The translations under genes and the position numbers were made by a program. Positions 1 through 11,399 of a stretch of DNA of 64,000 bases are shown here, piece after piece. The notes under the pieces are model-generated. The model was not told the origin of the DNA. It searched no databases and saw only the letters and a list, made by a program, of their open reading frames with translations. How positions within the stretch are numbered: the stretch's first letter is position 1; the number at the start of each line of letters is the position of its first letter. Source of the stretch: Lytechinus variegatus (taxonomy: Eukaryota > Echinodermata > Echinoidea > Temnopleuroida > Toxopneustidae); assembly GCF_018143015.1 (NCBI RefSeq), contig NC_054741.1, forward strand, positions 41,258,510-41,322,509. Reading direction: 5' to 3'.

Positions 1-561
1 TGATTTGGACATGCATGAAATGAAAAGTCGACATAGGTGAAAAGTGTCCTCATACAAGGCTTTTATGAAAGTTGATTATATCCCTTTCAAAGAAGTATAA
101 TAGGGAGACAAACTTTGTATATAATTAAAAAAATAAAGAACACATGGTTTTTACTAGGGGTGCAGATAAAGTGGTTACTCACGTTACAGTTACTCACGTT
201 ACATTTTGTCCATGTTGTATGGTCAACAATATTAATGTCACTAAAAATTCAATAATGTATGTAAAATTCATGTTTCTGTTTCTGTAATAATATGAGTAGG
301 ATTTTAGACACCAGTTTATGTTTAAAGTTAACATTCTGAATAAGTTTCCTCCTCTCTTATACATATTAGTATGTAAGATGAGTCAGTATATTGGTAGTGT
401 ATTCAGTAAACTGTATGAGATCTGGCTTGGGCTGTGTAAATCAAAAAATGTAAAACCCTCAACATCAATTAAAGAACCAGCTATAAGTATAAGTAAGTAC
501 AGTTCAGATGGGCTATACAGTACAAGGACACAATGAGCTTCCATTTCTTGATACTCTCTGT
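1..561. other. AT-rich intergenic DNA with a 15-bp tandem repeat
   Basis: No gene is seen. The only structure is a head-to-tail pair of the 15-mer GTTACTCACGTTACA at 174-188 and 189-203. The same 15-mer, with at most one change, recurs at 2640-2654, 2657-2671 and 2830-2844, so it belongs to a dispersed repeat that may bracket the next 2.5 kb. The small ORFs here have no recognisable domain. Confidence 0.5.
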
Positions 562-1602
562 GGCTGCGTTTATGCGACCTCGACCCAGAATCATGATTTG
601 AATCACCATTTGAATCATGATTCAAAACAGCAGCATGAATCACGATCCGACAGAATCAGCATTTATACGACCATCTTTCTAACGCTGTTTCTCCCTGAAT
701 TCGGGCCGATCCAGTGCGCATCACAGTGCGCAGTTTGACCCAGGAAGTATAGGTCAACATTTTCGCACACGTGTGTTTCTAACTTCACGTCGGCTGCTAG
801 CTTTTTGCTGCCGCAGGAGCTAACGCGAGATCGCTTGTGCAAGTGCAACGCTTACTCGGCTTCCGAAAAATGAATCTTTTACTTCAAGAATTCCGTGTAT
901 TGTACCTCGTATTGTTTTTGATCAGGAACCAGAAGGGGTCATCATCCTCCCTCCCACCTCCCGATCGATTTTTCTTGTCTATGATGGTCCTGTACTGGGC
1001 ACGAATCCCGGGCACGAATTCTGTTAATTTTGTCTCGACAGGCAGTGCCACATCTCCGTTGAAATCCCTCCCTCGAAAGCGCCGCTGAATCGTCTTATTT
1101 CTGTGAATCCCGGTAAGGGATGCTTGTGCTTCAGGCTGAGCCCAAAGCACAAGCAGAGCCCTGAGTTCATCGTCAGTCCAATTTGTGCCTTTGGAACTTG
1201 AAGAAATGATGGATGAAAACAATGAAATATACAAATGACGCTACAGTACAACCCCGGGGGTACAATACACAGAATGATAATTCCTGAAAGCTGGCAATAC
1301 TGCTACACGAAAATTGACCTGCACGAAACACAGCGCGCGCCTTTGAGTCGAACCCGGAAGCACGACACAGTGACGTCATAGAATCATGATTCAAATCACG
1401 ATATCGTTCATACGACCTTTTTCGTTCGTGATTCTACAGAAACGTCTTTCCAAACGCCCCTTTTTTCGTGTTTCATGTTTGTGATTCTAATCATGATTAT
1501 ATTCAATTTCGACTAAACGCAATCGTGATTCTGCAGAATCGTGATTTGAATCATGATTCTAATCATGATTCTGGGGTAAAAAAGTGTCGAATAAACGCAC
1601 CC
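562..1602. mobile_element. Harbinger-like DNA transposon, non-autonomous or decayed
   Basis: The left end reads GGCTGCGTTTATGCGACC and the right end is its inverse with few changes (ATAAACGCACCC at 1591-1602). Both ends continue into CCAGAATCATGATT-type sequence, and more AATCATGATT motifs lie just inside each end. The flanking bases TGT (559-561 and 1603-1605) could be a 3-bp target duplication, which would fit PIF/Harbinger. An inner minus-strand ORF encodes part of a Myb/SANT-type DNA-binding domain, the usual accessory protein of this superfamily. No DDE transposase is visible. A second copy starts at 34347. Superfamily assignment is inference. Confidence 0.65.
884..1234 (-). pseudogene. 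Myb/SANT-like (trihelix) DNA-binding domain remnant of the Harbinger-like element
   Basis: The minus-strand ORF begins near a Myb/SANT helix 1 motif (NWTDDELRALLVLW, about residues 17-30) and continues to HRNKTI. After that the usual residues are found only in another frame: REGFQRRCGTACRDKINRI is read by shifting frame across about 1075-1010. The ORF then returns to IRAQYRTIIDKK. The second copy at 34707-34991 keeps the missing middle in frame (KTIYESLSAALAREGFQRRC), which confirms the frameshift here. Proteins of this type bind the transposon ends and help the Harbinger transposase into the nucleus. This copy is not expected to be functional. The 5' exon border is not defined. Confidence 0.6.
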
Positions 1603-2290
1603 TGTGTCATTTCAAACTGCATTTTGACTGTACTGGTGATTAAAATGTGTCTGTGGATTTAAAGTGTCTGCTATTATTAGCAATAGACGGTGGATCTACA
1701 TGTAGTTTCTTTGACATGAAAAGTGTTAGTAATATTGATCCTTGCAGAATGACTGTCAAAGTAAAAAATGAGATCCCGGTACATGTACATTAATACTGGT
1801 AAGTGAAGAAAAAAAGCTATAGAAACTGATCAATCTATCACACCATCATATCAGGGTTTGAAAAGGAGCAGGTTCTTCAAAGTCAATGCAAATTCTGTTT
1901 TCAACCAAAAATCATATATGTATGATTTTTTTTAGTTTTGCTGGTCTAAATGTTTTTATTTTATGCCATTTATGATCTCAGAAGTATCCCCAACAAATTT
2001 AATTGAAAAAACAATGAAAAAAAAGGTCTGAAAAAACAGGGAAATACATAAGAAATGCAAAAAACAATTAAATAAATAAGAAATAGATCTGATATAGCAA
2101 TTTTTTTTCAAGTACACTTGCTAGGAACACCAAAAAGAGTTTTTATACCAAAAATTGGTGCTTTATTTAGGGAGTAAGAAGGAATAGTATGATTTCGCTT
2201 ACTAATTATGCATAAATTAACATAATCGCTTAATACCAATTTGCATGAAATAAATTACTGTACAGTTTTGTAGATAATGTCCAAGACAAC
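1603..2290. other. AT-rich intergenic DNA, no gene seen
   Basis: Mostly A/T homopolymer-rich sequence with short ORFs only. I see no domain, splice-bounded ORF or clear repeat border here. Confidence 0.4.
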
Positions 2291-2412
2291 CTGCATGCCA
2301 ATTTTCGGAGCGATCGCTCGGCCAATGGCCGAGATCTCAAGGCGGGGCCTGGGTGGCCCCCCCTCCGGCCATATGAACTCCCAAATACCCCGGCCTAGAT
2401 AGGGTTACAGGT
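2291..2412. repeat. Short GC-rich dispersed repeat
   Basis: A sharply GC-rich island in AT-rich DNA, containing GCGATCGCTCGGCCAATGG and a run GGGGCCTGGGTGGCCCCCCC. It resembles a repeat I associate with echinoderm genomes, but no second copy lies in this window, so the repeat call is recollection rather than direct evidence. Confidence 0.35.
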
Positions 2413-2884
2413 AAAGGGCATTCAATGTATTGTTAGAATACTCTATAAAGTTTGGTTAATCTAAACTTTTAATCTTACTAATGCACTCTCGCATTGTGAA
2501 TACTTATACTAGTATTCAATTTTTTTTGTGATTGTATGACCACTGATATTTATCAAAGAGGTGTACCTTCACAACTCACTATGAGACTTAAAACTTGACA
2601 TCCCACAGAAAATATTACCTCACTTCATAATTTTTACTGGTTACTCACGTTACACAGTTACTCACTTTACAGTTTTTCTTCATCATTTGTATAAAAAATT
2701 TGTATTTTTTAATGATTTTGATAGTCATCACCATGTCAAAGATTGTTCGAAGGAAGAGAATTTAAAATCCCATCAATTACATGTAACTGTGAAGAATTTT
2801 TCGCTCAGAAAACAAAGTCAGTTTTTTGGGTTACTCACGTTACATCACCTGAGCAGGTTGCAAAATTTATTTTTGAAAGAGTAC

Positions 2885-2978
2885 TACTGTATATATCTGT
2901 AAAGCGCTTAGAAACGTTGTTCCGATGGATTAAGCGCTATATAAAAGCGGATTATTATTATTATTATTACTACAAATT
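2885..2978 (+). repeat. 3' end of an (ATT)n-tailed L2-type LINE
   Basis: The sequence has AAAGCGCTTAGAAACG, then TTAAGCGCTATATAAAAGCGG, then a short ATT microsatellite. This paired AAGCGCTTA/TAAGCGCTATATAA structure with an ATT tail is the terminal signature of an L2-like LINE family. Larger minus-strand pieces of similar type lie at 29885-30690 and inside the satellite at 40968-44700. Confidence 0.55.
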
Positions 2979-3368
2979 TTCTTGAAAAGCTGTTGTGTTG
3001 TATAAGTAATTTGACTCTTCTAAACTTCAGAAATAGATAAGTGGTATGATGTTGCAATAACAAAATGGTAACTAGAATTTAATTCGTCATGCGGACGAAT
3101 TAGGTGGTCTGTCATGATTTGTCATTCAGTGCCGTCTGATGTATGAAATAAATCATTTAGATATCATTGATAATCTTGATCGTAGACATCCTAAGAATAA
3201 GTTTTGACCATTACTAAATGTGATTATTGATGTGGTGATGACAATCGTCAGACATACATCTTCAAACAGATACATACAAGATAGATGATTATACCTCACG
3301 GATCAACACGGCAATGCCGGCATGATCCGGGGAGGTCCGGGATAGTTTTGCCCCAGATGACTGTGAAC

Positions 3369-3540
3369 ACGGCATCAACACGGCAGCTTCACACGGATCT
3401 ACACGGATCATGCCGGCAGAGCACGTCGTCAACACGGACCAATACGTCAGCAACACGGACCTACACGTCAGCAACACGGACCACCACGTCAGCAACACGG
3501 ACCTACACGTCAGCAATACGGACGAACACGTCAAATGCGT
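3369..3540. repeat. 21-bp minisatellite in copy A
   Basis: Units follow AACACGGACCNACACGTCAGC with single-base differences. Because the unit is a multiple of 3, it gives spurious ORFs with 7-residue Thr/Ser-rich repeats on the plus strand. The same array is at 5532-5702 (copy B) and is longest in copy C (7980-8216). Confidence 0.7.
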
Positions 3541-3944
3541 TATCAATTGAGCTAGCATATTCCCCATAGAGATTACACGTAAGCAAATTTGAGAATTACA
3601 ATTCCAATTTTGTAAGCGAAATACGGGCATGATCCCGGCATCTGATCAAAAAATGGAGGGCACAGTTCCGAAAGCTTAGAATCTCAGCTACAGCATACTA
3701 AAAGCTCAGGGAAAACTGACAAGAAACAATAGAGATATGGCTCACGAAATAGAGGAATGTCGAATCTAGTTTTGAGAAAAAGTCATGTCCCATAGAGATT
3801 ACACGCAAAATACATGTGATATGAAAAAAGCAATTATAATCTGTTTTATCTTGCTAAATTTAAACTTTTATACCTTTTAATTATCATAAAGGATCATGTA
3901 AGAAGTGGCAAAAAGAAAAAAAAAAGTGAAAAAAAAATTCATCT

Positions 3945-4000
3945 TGTTCACCCCAGGACTCGAACCCGCGCCGTTTAGAAAGCAGTCAAAGCCACGATAT
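3945..4000 (-). repeat. tRNA-like (SINE head) remnant in copy A
   Basis: Read on the minus strand it contains a near-perfect Pol III B box, GGTTCGAGTCCTGGGGTGAAC, preceded by an A-box-like GTGGCTTTGACTGC. The segment is too degenerate to fold as a tRNA. It recurs at 6105-6160 and 6545-6600. The B box and following TGGGGTGAACAA are shared with the SINE at 14262-14440, so the complex repeat seems to have absorbed a SINE head. Confidence 0.5.
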
Positions 4001-5233
4001 TCCCCATAGAGAATACACGTAAGCAATTTTGAGAATTACAAGTCCAATTTTGCAAGTGAAATACGGGCATGATCCCGGCATCTGATCAAAAAATAAAGGG
4101 CACATTTGCGAAAGCTTAGAATCTCAGCTACAACATACTAAAAGCTTAAAGAAAACTGACAAGAAAAAATGGAGATATGGCTCACGAAATAGAGGAATGT
4201 CGAATCTGGTTTTGAGAAAAAGTCATGTCCCATAGAGATTACACGCAAAATGAGGAAAAATGACATGCCTCTTTTCATCGCTGTTTTACGCAATGATGCG
4301 TTTCTCAAAATGAAAATTCATGACAACTAATGAGAAAGAGTACATTCTAAACTACAACATATCGAAATCTGGGCGAAAAATGATCTATATTTGAGAAGTT
4401 ACAACCAAATTTGCATAAATTTGGTGACGTCATTTTTGAGAAAATGAAATTTTTAGTTTAGGCGCCATTTTGATGACGTCATGATCAAATTGAGGGACAA
4501 TGGTGACATGAAATCAAATCTACAACTCATACTATATCGATATATGAAAAAAAAATTGGGGGTCAATGGACTATTTAAAGAGCTATAGTGATTTTTTCAA
4601 TAGCCATGTTTTTGCCCATATACGGCATATAGTGAGAGCTCGCGCGCACACGTGCTGCAAACTTTAACGGGTGTTGATTTCGTTATCATTGGTCATAGAG
4701 AGCTAAATTGGGTATCAAATTGTTCAAAATTATATTATCGATGCAATGATGTAAAAAAAACGGTGTTTTTGCACTGCGTTAAGGCATTACGCGCGGAAAC
4801 GCGCGCGCACATGTGTGCGCGCGCAAATTTTTAAAAAGCTTAGAATGACCTAAAACGTACTCTTCTCTGGTCAAAAAGTGATTTTGAGCATTTTTAAATT
4901 TTGACGCACGCGTACGCGCGCGTCGTGACCTTCAGGTGACGTTTGATGACATGCCCTGATGACCCTTGACCTGAAGTCAATATGATGTTAATTTGATTGA
5001 TTTTTGATAATTGATAATGGAGATACGATTGGTAATGTGATTTTACAAAATGGCGCCTAGATGACGTCATCATGACCTGATGACCTTGAAAAGCTTATTC
5101 TGACGTGTCCATGACGGATCCTATGTATGACGAAAAAATCAGCAAAATTGATTCAGCCGATTCGGAGAAAAGTTGGCGACAAACATAGGTGTGAAAAATA
5201 AATCAATGAAATGCTAACAATTACAATTAAAAT

Positions 5234-7833
5234 ACTAGAATTTAATTCGTCATGCGGACGAATTAGGTGGTCTGTCATGATTTGTCATTCAGTGTCGGCT
5301 GATGTATGAAATAAATCATTTAGATATCATTGATAATCTTGATCGTAGACATCCTAAGAATAAGTTTTGACCATTACTAAATGTGATTATTGATGTGGTG
5401 ATGACAATCGTCAGACATACATCTTCAAACAGATACATACAAGATAGATGATTATACCTCACGGATCAACACGGCAATGCCGGCATGATCCGGGGAGGTC
5501 CGGGATAGTTTTGCCCCAGATGACTGTGAACACGGCATCAACACGGCAGCTTCACACGGATCTACACGGATCATGCCGGCAGAGCACGTCGTCAACACGG
5601 ACCAATACGTCAGCAACACGGACCAACACGTCAGCTACACGGACCACCACGTCAGCAACACGGACCTACACGTCAGCAATACGGACGAACACGTCAAATG
5701 CGTTATCCATTGAGCTAGCATATTCCCCATAGAGATTACACGTAAGCAAATTTGAGAATTACAATTCCAATTTTGCAAGCGAAATACGGGCATGATCCCG
5801 GCATCTGATCAAAAAAATGGAGGGCATATTTTCGAAAGCTTAGAATCTCGGCTACAACATACTAAAAGCTCAGGGAAAACTGACAAGAAACAATGGAGAT
5901 ATATCTCACGAAATAGAGGAATGTCGAATCTAGTTTTGAGAAAAGGTCATTTCCCATAGAGATTACACGCAAAATACATGTGATATGAAAAAAGTAATTA
6001 TAATCTGTTTTATCTTGCTAAATTTAAACTTTTATACCTTTAAATTATCATTAAGGATCATGTAAGAAGCGGCAAAAAGAAAAAAAAGTGAAAAAAATTT
6101 CATCTTGTTCACCCCAGGACTCGAACCCGCGCCGTTTAGAAAGCAGTCAAAGCCACGATATTCCCCATAGAGAATACACGTAAGCAATTTTGAGAATTAC
6201 AAGTCCAATTTTGCAAGCGAAATACAGGCATAATCCTGGCATCTGATCAAAAAATGGTGGGCACACTAGCGAAAGCTTAGAATCTCAGCTACAACATACT
6301 AAAAGCTCAGGGAAAACTGACAAGAAAAAATGGAGATATGGATCACGAAATAGAGGAATGTCGAATCTAGTTTTGAGAAAAGGTCATGTCCCATAGAGAT
6401 TACACGCAAAATACATGTGATATGAAAAAAAGTAATTATAATCTGTTTTATCTTGCTAAATTTAAACTTTTATACCTTTAAATTATCATAAAGGATCATG
6501 TAAAAAGTGGCAAAAAGAAAAAAAAAGTGAAAAATAAAATCATCTTGTTCACCCCAGGACTCGAACCCGCGCCCTTTAAGAAGCAGTCAAAGCCACGATA
6601 TTCCCCATAGAGAATACACGTAAGCAATTTTTGAGAATTACAAGTCCAATTTTGCAAGTGAAATACGGGCATGATCCCGGCATCTGATAAAAAAATGAAG
6701 GGCACATTCCAAAAGCTTAGAATCTCAGTTACAACATACTAAAAGCTTAAAGAAAACTGACAAGAAAAAATGGAGATATGGCTCACGAAATAGAGGAATG
6801 TCGAATCTGGTTTTGAGAAAAAGTCATGTCCCATAGAGATTACACGCAAAATGAGGAAAAATGACATGCCTCTATTCATCGCTGTTTTACGCAATGATGC
6901 GTTTCTCAAAACGAATATTCATGTTAATCATGGAGAAAGAGTACATTCTAAACTACATCATATCGAAATCTGGGCGAAAAACGATCTATATTCGAGAAGT
7001 TACAACCAAATTTGCATAAATTTGATGACGTCATTTTTGAAAAAATGAAATTTTTAGTTTAGGCGCCATTTTGATGACGTCATGATCAAATTGAGGGACA
7101 ATGGTGACATGAAATCAAATCTACAACTCATACTCTATCGATATATGAAAAAAAAATTGGGGGTCAATGGACTATTTAAAGAGCTACAGTGAATTTTCAA
7201 TAGGCATGTTTTTGCCCATATATGGCCTGTAGTGAGAGCTCGCGCGCACACGTGCTGCAAACTTTAACGGGTGTTAATTTCGTTATTAATGGTCGTAGAA
7301 GGTTGGTTAAGGTATCAAATTGTTCAGAATTGTATTATCAATGAAATGATGCAAAAAAAACGGTGTTTCTGCGTTGCGTTAAGGCGTTACGCGCGGAAAC
7401 GCGCGCGCATGCGTGCACGTGCGCAAAATTTTGAAATGCTAAGAATGACCTGAAACGTACTCTGGTTTGGTTAAAAAGTGATTTTGAGCATTTTTAAATT
7501 TTGACGCGCGCGTACGCGCGCGTCGTGACGTTTAGGTAAATTTTAATGACATGACCTGATGACCCTTGACCTGAAGTTGATGTGATGTTAATTTGATTGA
7601 TTTTTAATACTTGATAATGGAGATATGATTGATAATAAGATTTTACAAAATGGCGCCTAGATGACGTCATCATGATCTGATAACCTTGAAAAGCTTATTC
7701 TGATGTGTCCATGACAGATCCTATGTATGACGAAAAAATCAGCAAAATTGATTCAGCTGATTCGGAGAAAAAGTGGCGACAAACATAGGTGCGAAAAATA
7801 AATCAATGAAATGCTAACAATTACAATTAAAAT
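5234..7833. repeat. Complex repeat, copy B (2.60 kb)
   Basis: Same module order as copy A, very similar in sequence. The extra 440 bp comes from three rather than two ATTCCCCATAGAGA subunits (near 5722, 6160 and 6600). Two of them carry the tRNA-like remnant. No gene. Confidence 0.75.
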
Positions 7834-9520
7834 ACTAGAATTTAATTCGTCATGCGGACGAATTAGGTGGTCTGTCTTTATTCTCGCCATCATGATTTAT
7901 AGACACAGATCTTCACGGATCAACACGGCAATGCCGGCATGATCCGGGGAGGTCCGGGATAGTTTTGCCCCAGATGACTGAACACGGCATGAACACGGCA
8001 GCTTCACACGGATCTACACGGATCATGCCGGCAGAGCACGTAGTCAACATGGACAAACACGTCAGCAACACGGACCTACACGTCAGCTACACGGACCAAC
8101 ACGTCAGCAACACGGACCAACACGTCAGCAACACGGACCTACACGTCAGCTACACGGACCAACACGTTAGCAACACGGACCAACACGTCAGCAACACGGA
8201 CCAACACGTCAAATGCGTTATCCATTGAGCCACGATATTCCCCATAGAGATTACACGTAAGCAATTTTGAGAATTACAATTCAAATTTTGCAAGCGAAAT
8301 ACGGGCATGATCCCGGCATCTGATCAAAAAATGGAGGGCACACTTCCGATAGCCCAGAATCTCAGCTACAACATACTAAAAGCTCAGGGGAAACTGACAA
8401 GAAACAATGGAGATATGTCTCACGAAATAGCGGAATGTCGAATCTAGTTTTGAGAAAAAGTCATGTCCCATAGAGATTACACGCAAAATGAGGAAAAATG
8501 ACATGCCTCTTTTTATCGCTGTTTTACGCAATGATGCGTTTCTCAAAACGAAAATTCATGGTGACTGAGGAGAAAGAGTACATTCTAAACTACAACATAT
8601 CGAAATCCGGGCGAAAAACAGTCTATATTCGAGAAGTTACACTCGAATTCGCATAAATTTGATGACGTCATTTTTGAAAAAATGAAATTTTTAGTTTAGG
8701 CGCCATTTTGATGACGTCATGATATAATTTAGGGACATTGATGACATGAAATCGAATCTACAACTCATACTCTATCGATATATGAAAAAAAAATTGGGGG
8801 TCAACGGACTATTTAAAGAGCTACAGTGAATTTTCAATAGGCATGTTTTTGCCCATATATGGCCTATAGTGAGAGCTCGCACGCACACGTGCTGCAGAGT
8901 TTAACGGGTGTTAATTTCGTCATTAATGGTCGTAGAGAGCTAAATTTGGTATCAAATTGCTCAGAATTATATTATCAATGCAATGATGTAAAAAAAACGG
9001 TGTTTCTGAGTTTCGTTAAGGTGTAATGCGCGGAAACGCGCGCGCATACGTGCCCGCGCGCAAATTTTTGAAATGCTTAAAATGACCTGAAACGTACTCT
9101 CGTTCGGTCAAAAAGTGATTTTGAGCTTTTTGAAATTTTGACGCGCGCGTACGTGCGCGTCGTGACCTCCAGGTGACCTTTGATGACATGACCTGATGAC
9201 CTTTGACCTGAAGTTGATGTGATCTTAATTTAATTGATTTTTGATAATTGATAATGGAGATATGATTGATAATGTGATTTTACAAAATGGCGCCTAGATG
9301 ACGTCATCATGACCCGATGACCTTGAAAAGCTTATTTTGACGTGTCCATGATAGATCCTTTAGATGACATGAAATTCAATGATATTGATTAAGTCTATTT
9401 TGAGATAACCTGGCGACAAGAAAATCCGTAAAAATAAATAAATAAATAATAATAAAAATAAGAAAATTCTGACGAAATTAAGAGGTGATCTGTCATAAAT
9501 GACAGACCACCTAATAAGGC
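7834..9520. repeat. Complex repeat, copy C (1.69 kb) with inverted terminal motif
   Basis: This copy has one 440-bp subunit and the longest minisatellite. It ends differently from A and B: at 9482-9516 the sequence AGGTGATCTGTCAT is followed by its inverse ATGACAGACCACCTAAT. The latter is the inverse of TTAGGTGGTCTGTCAT at 3101-3114, so the whole 3.1-9.5 kb block may be one element bounded by inverted repeats. Confidence 0.65.
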
Positions 9521-9543
9521 ATATTTCAATTTTCACTATTTTT

Positions 9544-9814
9544 GTCTCACCTGCAACGCAGTGTGAGACTATAGGCGCCGCTCTTCCGACGGTGGCGGCG
9601 TCAACACCAAATCTTAACCGAAGGTTAAGTTTTTGAAATGACAGCATAACTCAGAAAGTATATGGACCTAGTTCATTAAACTTGACCATAAGGTTAATCA
9701 AGTATTACTGAACATCCTGCCTGAGTTTCATGTCACATGACCAAGGTCAAAGGTCACTTAGGGTCAATGAACTTAGACCATGTTGGGGGAATCAACATCA
9801 AAATCTTAACCTAA
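9544..9814 (+). repeat. DR1-bearing GTCTCACC repeat, left part (split by DIRS element)
   Basis: Starts GTCTCACCTGC and continues with GTGAGACTATAGGCGCCGC and a trinucleotide-rich CGACGG/GCGG stretch. It then has tandem units of about 150 bp with CAAGGTCAAAGGTCA. The sequence resumes without loss at 15271, so both parts were one repeat before the DIRS insertion. Related copies: 30893-31140, 31320-32175 and 44989-46045. Confidence 0.75.
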
Positions 9815-9829
9815 GATTTACTACACTGC

Positions 9830-10000
9830 GCTATACTTACCTATACCATCTCATCAAATTGCTATTCGTTACCCTGACTCGAATAGCCACCGGTAAAAAA
9901 CTCCCCGAAAGAGGCTAACTGCAATCAGATAGCCTGGGAAACCCGTCACGGGACGAGACCCATAAAACCCCCTCGCCACATACAAGCCTCCTCTTTCGTT
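9830..10000 (+). repeat. Left inverted terminal repeat of DIRS-like element
   Basis: 171 bp, the inverse of 15064-15234 as far as I can compare by eye. It begins GCTATACTTACC and ends CCTCCTCTTTCGTT. Confidence 0.85.
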
Positions 10001-10137
10001 ACCGCGACGTCGTTGAGTACACTCGAAACGTTTAGCCACCGCGCAAATTTTTTTTATGAATCACGATGTCTGAAGAAATAACTGAAATAAACATTATTAT
10101 TTTCCAACCCTAAAGATCTCAATAAAAAGGGGAGATC

Positions 10138-10280
10138 AACTCGGTCAAGATAAAGCCGAGGGCCATTATCTCGGTCAAGACAAAGCCGAGAAATAATAAC
10201 AGCACGATGATAAGGCGGCCAAGATAAAGCCGAAGAATAAGAAGTCTAACACTTATAACCCGGCCAAGACAACGCCGGCT
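10138..10280 (+). repeat. Four short repeated stem-loops in the DIRS 5' region
   Basis: Four 20-21-nt units have G/C stems around a conserved CAAGAYAAMG loop: CTCGG..CCGAG at 10140-10160 and 10170-10190, a weaker one at 10214-10233, and CCGG..CCGG at 10259-10278. The stem differs between units while pairing is largely kept, which suggests an RNA structure. Function unknown. Confidence 0.55.
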
Positions 10281-11035
10281 AATGACACTACACAATCAGA
10301 CACCCAGCCCCTTAGGCGGGAGGTAGACAAGGGTACGGATAAATCGGAAGAGGCTGTTTACACTCCTTCCGATCGGGGTAACTCCTCATCAAAGAGTATA
10401 GGGCGGGCAAGAAGAAGCCTCGCGATGACCACTCGTGTTCTAATGACAATCAGGCTCGAGTTAACGACCCACTACAATCCCTATATTTTATAAGAAGCTT
10501 CGACTGGCCCGGGATTGTGACCGGTCAGTCCATTCATTGCCAGACCCCGCCGAGACGGGTCATCATCAGTTATCTATAGTACAGTCCACCAGGTTGGTGT
10601 ATCATCGTACTTGTAGAATTGTGCAAGAGTTCATACAGTGCTGTGGAATTAAGATCTATTCTACGTACATGCGGTCTAAAATAATAATTAAGAGAAATTA
10701 TTAACAATTGTAGTAGTTGGATCTTGGAAGCCTTGCAGGCGATCCTCCCCCATCGGGTGCTGCAATCGACCCATCCCGACCCCTAGCCGCCCGAGACAAT
10801 GAGCTAATGAAAACTCGACTCATTCTAGACCATAATTCAATGCTCTAGACGTAGAGAGAGAGGCCTAGATCGCCTCATGCAGATCGCGGAGTTGGGGCTA
10901 ATGATAACTCGCCTCGTACTAGCCGTAGATAATAGGAGTTTTCCATCGTGGGAGAATCTGATTCGGAATTCGATTACCACCGACCCAATTCATTAGAAGA
11001 GATTGGGGGCGATTTCCCCCCATCAAATTCTTATA
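10281..11035. other. DIRS-like internal sequence, no intact ORF
   Basis: GC content is higher than in the flanks and all frames are broken. Codons cannot be assigned to a known domain. Probably 5' untranslated or early gag sequence of the retroelement. Confidence 0.35.
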
Positions 11036-11213
11036 CACTGTAAAAAAAAAAAAAAAAAAAAAGTGATTTTACAGAAAATAAACAGAAGATTATGCAGAAA
11101 GCAATAAAAGAATCATTCTGTAAATTCATTAAACAGGAACTTTTCTGCAATTCAACAGAACAGACCCTGCTGCAGGAACTTCTTTTATTTTAAGGAAAAT
11201 TTTTCTAACAGTG
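11036..11213. mobile_element. 178-bp MITE with TA target duplication
   Basis: Ends CACTGT and ACAGTG, followed inside by poly-A and poly-T-like runs, and flanked by TA on both sides (11034-11035 and 11214-11215). This fits a Tc1/mariner-type MITE nested in the DIRS-like element. It includes a 20-nt A run. Confidence 0.6.
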
Positions 11214-11399
11214 TAGCAGCTCCTTGCATTCCCTGAAAGCTGCCCAGCAAATGGGATTCGATTGAAGAGATTCACCATTAGGGGTACGAGAGAGTTCTGG
11301 CTTACTCAAACGCGATACTCCGACTAGTGGGAACATGCTTTTTAAATACTGCCCTCATCTTCGGGCCGAAAACAGTATACCAGTAGCGTATACGTAGCG

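Larger units (their letters stand above)
3071..5233. repeat. Complex repeat, copy A (2.16 kb)
   Basis: First of three head-to-tail copies. Order inside: ACTAGAATTTAATTCGTC start with hairpin AATTCGTC/GACGAATT (3081-3102); GGTGGTCTGTCAT motif; ACACGG/ACGTCA minisatellite; two about 440-bp subunits starting ATTCCCCATAGAGA (near 3560 and 4000); a GC-alternating block rich in CGCGCG (4790-4925); and a module with ATGACGTCAT sites. The start sequence recurs at 5234 and 7834. No protein-coding function is visible. Confidence 0.75.

Noticed and set aside
3424..3540. CRISPR-like array (short regular repeats with differing spacers)
   Set aside because: The units are contiguous minisatellite copies without unique spacers, and the DNA is eukaryotic.
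3285..3569. 94-codon plus-strand ORFs here and at 5448-5732 with Thr/Ser 7-residue repeats
   Set aside because: The pattern follows directly from a 21-bp minisatellite; no start context, splice sites or domain.
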